Positions 57,901-64,000 of a DNA stretch of 64,000 nt are shown here, piece after piece. Source of the stretch: Tindallia magadiensis (GTDB taxonomy: Bacteria > Bacillota > Clostridia > Peptostreptococcales > Tindalliaceae); assembly GCF_900113635.1 (NCBI RefSeq), contig NZ_FOQA01000008.1:33169-97168 (forward strand). Reading direction: 5' to 3'. Positions within the stretch are counted from its first letter, which is position 1; each line of letters starts with the position of its first letter. Under the pieces are notes generated by a model. It was not told the origin of the DNA, ran no database searches, and was given only the letters and a program-made list of their open reading frames with translations. The position numbers and the translations under genes were made by a program.

Positions 57901-58044
57901 AAAGATACTCCAAAACTCAGGGCAGGCATACGTAATAGAAAAACCATCCGTTTCGTTGTACTCACATTGAAAAAGAGAGCCGGGAATACTTTTGGCAATT
58001 TCTAGGAGTGTATCCTGGTTCATAGGTATTTTTTTTTCTTTCAT
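54991..58044 (-). CDS. Multi-PAS histidine kinase with CxxC-X9-CxxC insertion and degenerate receiver
   Basis: 1017 aa, soluble. About five PAS/PAC units (about 15-130, 145-275, 285-400, 405-510 and 525-630), HisKA with His661 in [11 protein letters not shown], and HATPase (about 765-880; [22 protein letters not shown]). The second PAS contains four Cys (202, 205, 215, 218) in a CxxC-X9-CxxC array, a likely zinc or Fe-S site. The C-terminal receiver-like domain (about 904-1010) has lost the phospho-Asp (IFIENQC) and the Lys. The start is the ATG at 58044 with AGGGGGT upstream; the frame runs to 58317 without a site. It is the first gene of the sensor cluster. Confidence 0.88.
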   Translation of the reverse strand: MKEKKIPMNQDTLLEIAKSIPGSLFQCEYNETDGFSITYACPEFWSIFQMNSQPLPYFPDSHFFDMFLEEDLTALYQSMTKSMEDQDLWSLDFRIQYPTKEVRWIYAWAKPSDQNNNDFCWNGYIKDITDDKMQRLSLMEDQKRWRFSLEEAGAGFWEWDIQKGTIYRSVQTLQMIGFEKGELANNTQSWFERIHPEDRPDCPDCNIPYHELEQCAICPDGWFDSTNTIEVTYRVRKKDGTYLWVLDRGKVVERNPDKTPRLFFGYIIDITSQKNLEESLKAERALFEHGPTSIIRVKNKEGWPIVYSSKNISDLLGYSSSELSLQQKPFLDLIHPDDRARVLREAKDIEQTNKVSQNFIYRLMNDQGNPVWVSVVSKKDTRFEDSEDHFIGYINDFTHIMQSKRQMKTVMNAINTFILVIDPSDDTILFANEAAHQVYGKLEGKKSVDHFWSCLQFFASEKKYPPEEFDETDFVTFHPTTTKWYETNVTTIEWINGKHVHLIIQSDVTELMEALDSLEQSEQEKESLLKAIPDNIFILDTQGKCLKSFIRSSESTVKKDWIIQEKQLEECFSHAVAKDLLAACQQARQTNEIISLEYELRIDHKIKRFEARFLKLNQDTILMIERDMTKIKEMQQITENALNVAQDSAQIKSQFLANMSHEIRTPMNGIIGYVDLLYETSLSKSQEKYVQGINAGIETLMHTINSVLDLSRIESGQLTLEKVPFNPLEEVTYIVESFLPYAEKNNNHLTFTHKIPSSLHTTLLGDAYRLRQVLNNLISNALKFTSKGSVTVSLNIIPIDPQKVNLTVSITDTGIGIPSDQINNLFQPFMQVDSSTTRKYGGSGLGLPIAKQIIELMGGHMTVESEPLKGSCFTVVLPLETKTSLSDQLSINHPLSTRKTKEPMDTILLIETKQNRSLFQRLLLKQQVYCEFTSHLQEAMEWIEQKNYSAIFIENQCSDNKWLEHISQNHPELPLFLLLDDTEKASSLFQDIPQLPLPLTADKVLQQLEKTGNTKED

Positions 58045-58297
58045 GCAATAACCCCCTAAAAGGTAAAAATAGTAGTAGGGTATTGGTAGGACGAAAGATC
58101 GGATTAATAGTATAGTGATTGTAAAATAAAAAATACTTACTACTCCATTACCCGTGGATCTTCTAAATAATCTTAATGCTGCAAATTTGATGATAAAAAT
58201 CTTCAATGATTCCTCAATGATCCTTAAAGGATTTTCAAAGCATCTTCCTTCTGATAAAATGGATAGAATGATATCAACAGGAAAAAGGAGAGAAGCT

Positions 58298-58372
58298 ATG
58301 AAACAATTCGATCCCATCAGTAAAAACGTAAAAAAATCTGTGAAACAGCAGCAGGAGGCTTTGGAATTATGA
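58298..58372 (+). CDS. 24-aa leader peptide upstream of the MFS gene
   Basis: The frame ATG(58298)...TGA(58370-58372) encodes MKQFDPISKNVKKSVKQQQE plus ALEL. A strong AAAGGAG lies 7 nt before the ATG, and the stop codon overlaps the MFS start as ATGA. The ribosome site of the MFS gene (GCAGGAGG) lies inside this frame. The arrangement suggests translational coupling, or a small protein made with the transporter. Too short to assign to a family. Confidence 0.6.
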   Translation: MKQFDPISKNVKKSVKQQQEALEL

Positions 58373-59649
58373 AAAAAATTTCTTCTAAATATGTGGTCTG
58401 GCTAGTTTTTGGCCTGGCTTTTATGATTGGCTTTTTTCATCGGTATTCCATTGGCATTATTGCCGATCCTCTGCGGGAAGATTTGCTTTTATCAACGGCT
58501 GGAATTAGCTTGTTATCCTCCATGTATTTTTATACTTATGGCTTTTTACAGATACCTTGCGGCATTATGGTAGATGCTCAGGGACCACGACGAGTGGTGC
58601 TTATGGGGATGTCAGCCGTGTTTATAGGATCTATTTTCTTTGCCTTATCTCCTACGCCTTTTTTGCTCTATATCGCCAGAGCGTTGATAGGTTTTGGTGC
58701 AGCGACCGTATTTACGTCTATTTTTAAGATTCAGGCTTTGTGGTTTAAGCCTACGGAATTTGCCACCATTGCTGGTATGACAGCGGTAATCGGTAATGTG
58801 GGAGGGATGTTGGCAACGGCACCTTTTTACCATTTAACCAATGCTTTGGGGTGGAGAGGTGGTCATCTGATATTGGCTATCATCACTGTGATTCCTATTT
58901 TGATCATTTACGGCTGGATTACCGACCGACCGCCAGCAGAAACTGATACAAAAGAAGATAAGGAAGAACATAAAAACCTGGAGAAAAACATAGAAAAGCC
59001 ACCACAAAAACAGCCTCAAAAGATTACAGAAGGATTAAAAGTAGTGGTTTCTAATCCCTATGCTTGGGTCAACGCTGTTATTTTATTTATGGTTTTTGGA
59101 TCTTATATGAGTTTTTCTGGTCTATGGGGACCTCATTTTCTTCGCTATGTTTACGAAATACCCTTGGAACAGGCGGCTAACCTTATTATGATCTACATGG
59201 CAGGCGTTTTAATTGGTTCCCCGGCCATTGGAATGATCTCTGATCGGTTACAAAAACGAAAGCGGGTATTGCAGGCGGCCTTGTTCCTTTTGGTGGCAGG
59301 ATGGGCGACGATGATCCTGATTCTACCAGTTTTTCAAAAAATGTGGTTATTGATGCCAGTCCTCTTTATTACCGGCGCTGTGTCCATCAGCCCTATGCTA
59401 TGCTTTACGAACACCAAGGAACTTATTCCACAGGAATATACCGGTATTGCTACCGGATTTGTGAACATGGCTCCTTTTTTTGGGACATCGGTTATTAATA
59501 GTTTGTTTGCCTGGTTTTTAAGAACAGAAGAAACAGCGGCAACCTATCAGGCAGGAGCCCTTCTTTTTCTTTTGGCAGCCATCATTGGTTTTACAGCCAG
59601 TTTTTTCATGAAAGAAGGCCTGGAAGCAAAGGTAAGTAAAATTCATTAA
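58369..59649 (+). CDS. MFS transporter
   Basis: A 426-aa protein with 12 predicted transmembrane segments in two halves joined by a charged cytoplasmic loop (about 185-220, rich in Lys/Glu/Gln/Pro). The N-terminal half has DxxGPRR (VDAQGPRRVV) after TM2, the MFS motif A region, and the second half has MISDRLQKRKR at the equivalent place. Substrate unknown; the overall pattern recalls anion or organic-acid transporters. Start overlaps the 24-aa leader frame. Divergent from the sensor kinase cluster, which may control it. Confidence 0.88.
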   Translation: MKKISSKYVVWLVFGLAFMIGFFHRYSIGIIADPLREDLLLSTAGISLLSSMYFYTYGFLQIPCGIMVDAQGPRRVVLMGMSAVFIGSIFFALSPTPFLLYIARALIGFGAATVFTSIFKIQALWFKPTEFATIAGMTAVIGNVGGMLATAPFYHLTNALGWRGGHLILAIITVIPILIIYGWITDRPPAETDTKEDKEEHKNLEKNIEKPPQKQPQKITEGLKVVVSNPYAWVNAVILFMVFGSYMSFSGLWGPHFLRYVYEIPLEQAANLIMIYMAGVLIGSPAIGMISDRLQKRKRVLQAALFLLVAGWATMILILPVFQKMWLLMPVLFITGAVSISPMLCFTNTKELIPQEYTGIATGFVNMAPFFGTSVINSLFAWFLRTEETAATYQAGALLFLLAAIIGFTASFFMKEGLEAKVSKIH

Positions 59650-59712
59650 AGAAGGGTAAAGATTCAGTAACCGCTAATAGTGATATCACAGTTATAGGGA
59701 GGAAAAGGAGAT

Positions 59713-59964
59713 ATGAAATTAAATTTCATAGATATTATATTTAATAGTTTAGTATATATTTCTATACTGTTAGCATTTATTGGAGTAGTATTCAGATATC
59801 ATTTTGATGTGTTTTTATTTGGATATTTTTTTTCAAATAGAGAAAACAGAAAAGACTTTAACGGAATTCTCAAAAATTCATGGAAAATAAGTACATTAGC
59901 TATTGTTTTAAGTATATTTGCATTAACATTGTCTTTTATTATACATTTAACTTTTAGAAGATAG
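59713..59964 (+). CDS. Small two-helix membrane protein, unrecognised
   Basis: An 83-aa protein with two hydrophobic helices (about 8-29 and 57-77) joined by a short charged loop (SNRENRKDF). AGGAAAAGGAG lies before the ATG. Markedly more AT-rich than the flanking genes, and it ends 7 nt before the left end of the IS-like element, so it may be horizontally acquired or disturbed by the insertion. No family recognised. Confidence 0.55.
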   Translation: MKLNFIDIIFNSLVYISILLAFIGVVFRYHFDVFLFGYFFSNRENRKDFNGILKNSWKISTLAIVLSIFALTLSFIIHLTFRR

Positions 59965-59970
59965 AATATA

Positions 59971-60078
59971 GATTAAGTCCGTATAATGGTGTAAAAAGAA
60001 AAATGAGCCACAAACTCATATCTTCGGTTACAATATAAGTGTCAAGCAAATACCAAACCGAGGAGGATGAATCATGGC
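59971..60078 (+). repeat. Left arm of ~107-bp inverted repeat
   Basis: Terminal sequence of the IS256-like element, including its 5' leader (AACCGAGGAGGATGAATC) and start codon. Pairs with 62153-62258. Confidence 0.88.
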
Positions 60079-61073
60079 TCAGTTCAATATTACCTTAATC
60101 TAAGAACATTTGCACGGACTTTTTTCCAGTAACGGTCGAGACCAGGCAGTAGCAAAATTGATGGAAGAAATCTTCAACCAAGTACTATTAGCCCAGTCCA
60201 AAGAACAAATCGGAGCTGATCCCTACGAAAGAACTGACGAACGAACAGCCTACCGAAATGGCTTTCGGGAAAGACAACTAACAACCCGAGTCGGTCAAAT
60301 GACCTTACGGGTACCCCGCCATCGAAACGGCGATTTCAGCACCGAACTTTTTGAACGGTATCAACGCAGTGAACAGGCATTAGTGCTCTCTATGATACCC
60401 TCGCCTATTGATGACATCTGCTCCTTTGGTCGCAGGTCATCAATGGCTGGGGCAGACTCTGGAAATGGTCGTGAACGCCATGTATCTGAAGGTGCGTGTG
60501 GATCATCGTGTTCAGTCCAGAGGACTTCTCATCGCTGTTGGCGTCAATGAAGAAGGACACCGCGAAATCATTGGGTTTCAACTTAGCACCACCGAATCCG
60601 AAAACAGCTGGTCTGACTTTTTTTCAATCTTTAAAAGAAAGAGGACTCAAGCAAGTGCACCTGGTAACCTCAGACCATCATCAAGGACTGAAAAATGCTA
60701 TTGAGAAAGAATTTCAGAGTGCCACCTGGCAGCGGTGCCACGAGTGCCCTGTGGGTAAACGCATTTTTCCCGTAATATGCTGGATAAAACGCCAAAAGCG
60801 TTGCAACCAACCTTAAAAGAAGACTTAAGACAACTTTACGAAGCCATTGACATGGAAAGCGCCAGAAAAATGCGTGATCAGATACTTGTCAAATACGAAA
60901 CCAAAGCGTCTAAGGCAGCAGCCCTTTTAGATGAAGCCTCTGCCATTCGCCTGCTGGGTGCCCTATTAATGGAGCAAAGCGAAAAATGGCAAACTGGTCG
61001 GAAGTACTTCGAGATGGACCAGTATCATCAAATGATAAAGGAACAGACAGCCGTTGAAACAAAAGTAGCCTGA
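60074..61073 (+). pseudogene. IS256-family (mutator-type) transposase, degenerate
   Basis: The frame starts MAQFNITLI at 60074 and is broken at once by TAA (60101-60103). The same frame goes on with LMEEIFNQVLLAQSKEQIGA, TAYRNGFRERQLTTRVG and LRVPRHRNGDF, then LVLSM. After that there is an internal deletion and a frame change to NAMYLKVRVDHRVQSRGLL and VGVNEEGHREIIGF (second frame), then KQVHLVTSDHHQGLKNAI and WQRCHECPV (third frame), and a C-terminal segment ending near 61073 (EQSEKWQTGRKYF). The DDE domain is recognisable (VTSDHHQG) but spread over three frames. Not expected to make an active enzyme. Normal members have about 400 codons in one frame. Confidence 0.9.
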
Positions 61074-61314
61074 TAGCGCTTTTTATTCCACGGTCCGCTT
61101 GACGGCAAGTCTCTGTCGTCACGGTTACAGGCATCAAGGGCATCACCTTAGGTCAGGGAAGAAAAGCGCTTCGGGGGGTCGGTTGATGCCTGGCGGATCA
61201 GCTTGCTATGACGACTCTCACCGTCAAGCCGTTTTCGCGGCATAAATCGCTCAATTCTACATTGATGATTGAGTGATCCACTTTCATAGATCAACAAATG
61301 TTGCCGAGGAGATT

Positions 61315-61339
61315 ACACACTATTTTGGACTTGACTCAC
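61315..61339 (-). repeat. Imperfect IS right end (internal)
   Basis: TTACACACTATTTTGGACTTGACTC resembles the complement of the left terminus (TTTACACCATTATACGGACTTAATC), allowing small gaps. This would give a normal IS length of about 1.37 kb. Confidence 0.55.
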
Positions 61340-61473
61340 TTCCCTGGTGTTCAGATGTAAAATCTTTATTGTAAACTATATAGTCTATTTAATGTCTACA
61401 TTGAAATGAGCTTATCTTTAAAAATTAAAAGCATCCAAAATCTCTATAGAAGCATAATAAGACCAAAAATCGT

Positions 61474-61514
61474 CATTGGGTTATCTTTCATTAAAAAAGA
61501 GAGATAACCCAATG
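61474..61514 (-). terminator. Hairpin downstream of the cargo gene
   Basis: CATTGGGTTATCT and AGATAACCCAATG are perfect 13-bp complements. On the minus strand the stem begins 15 nt after the cargo-gene stop and is followed by GACGATTTTT; a probable terminator. Confidence 0.65.
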
Positions 61515-61528
61515 GCATACACATTACT

Positions 61529-62023
61529 TTACTTTAATCTTTTTACCGCATCTATACTTTGTCTGCAGTTATATAGATTTGTCCAAATTACAGGGCCTAG
61601 TGTTAAAATTTCAATCACTGCTGCTACAAGTGATACACCAGGAATCGCTTTTATTGCAGCTTCTATTGCTTGTACAAAATTCATGATACTAGGCTTTTGT
61701 ACGTAACTATTGACTGCATTTATAAAGGCTTCGAAAGCCAAAGCTGCTCCATCAACAGGCATATTAGTCATAATTGCATCATGAACTCTTTTTGTAAACG
61801 TATCAGCTGACTGCATTTGATTTAAAAAATATTCACAATGATCTTTTATTGCACGTTCTGTTGTCCCTACTTTTCCAGCTTGTTCAATAAAAATGTAGTT
61901 TGTGGAAACGCTATCTTTGGGTGATGATAGATAATAAAACATTTGATCTTTGTTTGAGCTGAGAGTTCTTATAAAACGATAATCATAATATTTTGAAGAA
62001 CTATCAAGATTTGTAAAACTCAT
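61529..62023 (-). CDS. Cargo protein of the IS-like element, unrecognised (164 aa)
   Basis: A 164-aa protein with AAGGAGTGG before its ATG, so translation is likely. The N-terminal two-thirds are soluble-looking and polar (KYYDYRFIRTLSSNKDQMFY, DHCEYFLNQMQSADTFTKR). The C-terminal third has amphipathic to hydrophobic helices (FVQAIEAAIKAIPGVSLVAA, IEILTLGPVIWTNLY) that could insert into a membrane. No signal peptide at the start. No family recognised; not a transposase or a resistance protein that I know. It lies between the IS right end and the inverted left-end copy. Confidence 0.65.
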   Translation of the reverse strand: MSFTNLDSSSKYYDYRFIRTLSSNKDQMFYYLSSPKDSVSTNYIFIEQAGKVGTTERAIKDHCEYFLNQMQSADTFTKRVHDAIMTNMPVDGAALAFEAFINAVNSYVQKPSIMNFVQAIEAAIKAIPGVSLVAAVIEILTLGPVIWTNLYNCRQSIDAVKRLK

Positions 62024-62152
62024 AATAGACCACTCCTTATAATTATATTTTTTAGGATTAAAAGCACCGGTTATTTTATCCTATATCTAATAGAAGTCTT
62101 ATTATTACTAAAAAGTAAACCTAAATTTGAAAAATATATTTTAATATCTTTA
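62024..62152. other. AT-rich leader of the cargo gene
   Basis: Very AT-rich DNA between the cargo gene start and the right arm, expected to hold its promoter. No clear -35/-10 pair could be chosen. Confidence 0.4.
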
Positions 62153-62258
62153 CCATGATTCATTCTCCTCGGTTTGGTATTTGCTTGACACTTATATTGT
62201 AACCTAGGAAATGAGTTTGTGGCTCATTTTCTTTTTACACCATTATACGGACTTAATC
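62153..62258 (-). repeat. Right arm of ~107-bp inverted repeat (solo IS end)
   Basis: Complement of 59971-60078, ending at the IS start codon (CATGG), after which similarity stops. It is thus a transposase-less left end, oriented outward. Confidence 0.88.
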
Positions 62259-62613
62259 GTAAACAACTAAATGCTTAAACTTTAACGTTAAGGGAGACTT
62301 TTGTAGAGTTACCCTTTTTTGTATGGCTTTTGAGTTCAACATATTATATAGTTTAAGTATGTTATATTGAATTTGTTATATTTGTATATGAAGGTATTAC
62401 ATTTTTTATAGTTACATGTTTTTTATAAGGGAATGGAAAGTACAACTATGGTACAATCTAGAAAAATCAACGATATATCGGATTCTTCCATAGTGGAACT
62501 TTCCACCGTAAATCATCAAATGGAAGGCTTATATTTAACAGGGAAATAAATGAAATACGGAGAATACGTGAGTCAATGCAAGAAAATCTAAGAATATATA
62601 GGGAGGAATAGAC
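62259..62613. other. Gene-poor stretch with long imperfect inverted repeat and possible 38-aa frame
   Basis: Contains a weak terminator-like stem near 62289-62321 (AAGGGAGACT/AGTTACCCTT plus Ts) and an 18-bp inverted repeat with two mismatches (62434-62451 with 62488-62505). The frame at 62433-62549 could encode 38 aa (MESTTMVQSRKINDISDSS...), but its ribosome site is poor and it coincides with the palindrome. I do not call it a gene. Confidence 0.4.
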
Positions 62614-63546
62614 GTGAAAATACTGATAACGGCAGGGTATCATTTATCGGAAGATAAGTTGGATTTGTTAAGAGATCTCGGTTGTCATCCGGTCCTTTGG
62701 TCAAAAGAAAAAGAACCGGTAACCGAGGAACATTGGGATGCGGACATTCTTTTTAGTTATCAAGTGTTTAACTATACCGATGTTCGACGGTTTCATAATC
62801 TAAAACTGATCCAGTTAACCAGTTCGGGTATCGACCATATACCGGTGGAATACCTTCGTGAAAAAAACATTAAGCTTTGCAATGCTCGGGGAATTTATAG
62901 TATCCCTATCGCCGAATGGGTGCTTTTAAAAACCATGGAAATTTACAGAAATAGCCGATTTTATGAAAAGGCTCAGGAAGCAAAACGATGGAAAAAGCAT
63001 CGAGAGATGGAAGAAATATATGGAAAAACCGTGGGCATTGTGGGTACTGGCAGTATTGGTACAGAGACAGCAAAACGGTTTCATAGTTTTGGGGCAAAAG
63101 TGGTAGGCATCAATCGGGATGGACGCAAAGTAGAGGCGTTTGATGAATGTTATTCCATCCACCATCTGGCAAAAGTGGTAGGAGAATGGGATGTCTTAGT
63201 GCTGGCGCTTCCTCTCACAAAAGATACGGAGGGATTGATTAACGAAGCAATACTGGCACAGATGAAAAAAGAAGCGCTGCTGATTAATGTTTCTCGGGGG
63301 CCTGTTATTGTGGAAGAAGCGCTGATGGATCACTTAAATCGAGAAAGGCTAAAAGGTGCCGCGCTGGATGTTTTTCAGGAAGAGCCTTTACCGGAAGAAA
63401 GCTTATGGTGGAGTCATCCAAAAGTATTAGTGACACCTCATGTTTCTTTTCTTTCTACGAGTGTACCGGAAAGGGCTTTTCAGTTAGCCTATCGAAATAT
63501 TAAGGCTTTTAAAGAAGGAAGACCGCTGGAAAACCTGCAGCCATAA
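62614..63546 (+). CDS. D-isomer-specific 2-hydroxyacid dehydrogenase (NAD-binding)
   Basis: A 310-aa protein. The Rossmann motif GIVGTGSIGTETAKRF lies at about 140-155. The family signature LINVSRGPVIVEEALMDHLN contains the second motif. Catalytic residues are the Arg in LTSSGIDHIP...(region)/VSRG, the Glu in DVFQEEPLPEE and the His in VTPHVS. Members reduce 2-keto acids to D-2-hydroxy acids or act on phosphoglycerate or glyoxylate; the substrate cannot be read. GTG start with GGGAGG 8 nt upstream. Ends at a bidirectional terminator. Confidence 0.9.
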   Translation: MKILITAGYHLSEDKLDLLRDLGCHPVLWSKEKEPVTEEHWDADILFSYQVFNYTDVRRFHNLKLIQLTSSGIDHIPVEYLREKNIKLCNARGIYSIPIAEWVLLKTMEIYRNSRFYEKAQEAKRWKKHREMEEIYGKTVGIVGTGSIGTETAKRFHSFGAKVVGINRDGRKVEAFDECYSIHHLAKVVGEWDVLVLALPLTKDTEGLINEAILAQMKKEALLINVSRGPVIVEEALMDHLNRERLKGAALDVFQEEPLPEESLWWSHPKVLVTPHVSFLSTSVPERAFQLAYRNIKAFKEGRPLENLQP

Positions 63547-63568
63547 ACAGAATGTTTAGCTTATGGAT

Positions 63569-63606
63569 AAAAGAAAGACCTACCCAATCGGGCAGGTCTT
63601 TCTTTT
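63569..63606. terminator. Bidirectional terminator between convergent genes
   Basis: AAAAGAAAGACCTACCC pairs with GGGCAGGTCTTTCTTTT (one mismatch), loop AATC, with A and T runs on both sides. Confidence 0.88.
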
Positions 63607-63634
63607 CAATTCAATGACTAATTCAATTCAATAC

Positions 63635-64000
63635 CTAAAAAATAATCACCACTTCTCTGGTAGAGTTAATCCATTCGGCCCGAGCATCTAAATTATCCGT
63701 TGAAAATCGTAGAGGGACAAAGGTTCTTCCACCAATAGAAACGGGTGCTACGTCCATTCGTCCCATGCTTCCATTGGCACGGATCTCGTTACGGTTTAAC
63801 CACATTTCTACCTGGTTGCCTCTGGCGTTCAATGTGATTTTACTTTCTCCACCGTCCCAGCCAACGGTTCCTCCCATGGCTTCTACAATGGCACGAATCG
63901 GTACCATGGTTCGACCGGAGGTGATGATGGGCACAGTGCCACGACCTGGATCGATTTCTTCGGCAACGCCGTTAACGATCATATGGGGCTTATCAATGGT
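63635..64000 (-). CDS. Copper amine oxidase N-terminal-like (stalk) domain protein, partial (5' end off right edge)
   Basis: The C-terminal 121 codons are visible and the frame is open to the window edge (TIDKPHMIVNG...). Typical features are GRTMVPIRAIVEAMGGTVGWD, KITLNARGNQVEMWL and GGRTFVPLRFSTDNL (partly quoted): two beta-rich repeats of the Cu_amine_oxidN1 type, used by Clostridia and Bacilli as cell-surface or stalk domains fused to varied partners. No amine oxidase catalytic domain is in view. The partner domain and signal peptide lie outside the window. Confidence 0.85.
   Translation of the reverse strand, partial: TIDKPHMIVNGVAEEIDPGRGTVPIITSGRTMVPIRAIVEAMGGTVGWDGGESKITLNARGNQVEMWLNRNEIRANGSMGRMDVAPVSIGGRTFVPLRFSTDNLDARAEWINSTREVVIIF

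Larger units (their letters stand above)
59971..62258. mobile_element. IS256-like element with inverted left-end copy and cargo gene
   Basis: The left end (59971-60078) begins GATTAAGTCCGTATAATGG and runs through the transposase ribosome site and ATG. The same ~107 bp recurs in inverted orientation at 62153-62258, with one indel and a handful of changes. Between them are a decayed transposase, an imperfect internal IS right end (about 61315-61339, TTACACACTATTTTGGACTTG) and a cargo gene on the minus strand. No 8-9 bp target duplication was found at either outer end. This looks like one IS plus a solo inverted end bounding a cargo segment. Confidence 0.8.

Noticed and set aside
58045..58317. 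N-terminal extension of the multi-PAS kinase up to 58317 with a hydrophobic segment
   Set aside because: No ribosome site at the upstream ATG, while the ATG at 58044 has AGGGGGT at good spacing; the extension covers the divergent promoter region.
60110..60550. Treating the 146-codon frame in the IS as an independent gene
   Set aside because: It is the 5' part of a broken IS256-type transposase that continues in other frames downstream.

Overview
The window looks like the replication-origin region of a low-GC, Gram-positive anaerobe of the class Clostridia. The evidence is the classical Firmicute order rsmG-mnmG-mnmE-jag-yidC-yidD-rnpA-rpmH / oriC / dnaA-dnaN-yaaA-recF-remB-gyrB-gyrA, a serS T-box, an rsbV-rsbW-sigB-type operon, sortase anchoring and many low-GC signals such as AGGAGG ribosome sites and GTG/TTG starts. 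The gene set recalls alkaliphilic amino-acid or purine fermenters of the Alkaliphilus/Tindallia kind, but that placement is an inference. Genes left of the origin lie mostly on the minus strand and genes right of it mostly on the plus strand, as expected for leading-strand bias.

Left arm (1-30949). Positions 1-1701 hold the start of a type IV pilus/pseudopilus operon. Positions 2904-7821 are a four-gene cell-surface operon: an acidic repeat protein, a large modular secreted protein, an LPQTG-anchored DP-repeat protein and a class B sortase. It is bracketed by two near-identical 70-nt hairpin elements that double as terminators. Positions 8094-20862 form a co-oriented locus for ureide/oxalurate breakdown: NCS2 permease, carbamate kinase, MFS transporter, PucR-type regulator, the three oxamate carbamoyltransferase subunits (AllH, AllF, AllG) plus a 56-aa protein, a cyclase-family hydrolase, a nitrilase-family amidase and a class III CoA-transferase. 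A chemoreceptor with an unusual C-terminal sensor follows, then a member of an unrecognised exported family whose paralogue is at 1914. Two perfect parS sites sit at 24335 and 24462, next to rsmG.

Origin (31169-33364). Five perfect DnaA boxes lie upstream of dnaA and four between dnaA and dnaN, a bipartite layout. rpmH has a perfect-consensus promoter pointing away from the origin.

Right arm (33365-64000). After the dnaN-gyrA genes come an rsbV/rsbW/sigB-like stress-sigma operon, a large UPF0182 membrane protein, T-box-controlled serS, an Hpt protein with a CheY-like partner, an OmpR-type two-component system with a His/Met-rich sensor followed by a His-rich secreted protein, and three overlapping or adjacent sensor proteins on the minus strand. 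A 24-aa leader peptide overlaps an MFS gene at 58369. Positions 59971-62258 hold a decayed IS256-like element whose left end is repeated, inverted, on the far side of a small cargo gene. The window closes with a 2-hydroxyacid dehydrogenase and a partial copper-amine-oxidase-N-like protein. No tRNA, rRNA or CRISPR array was seen.
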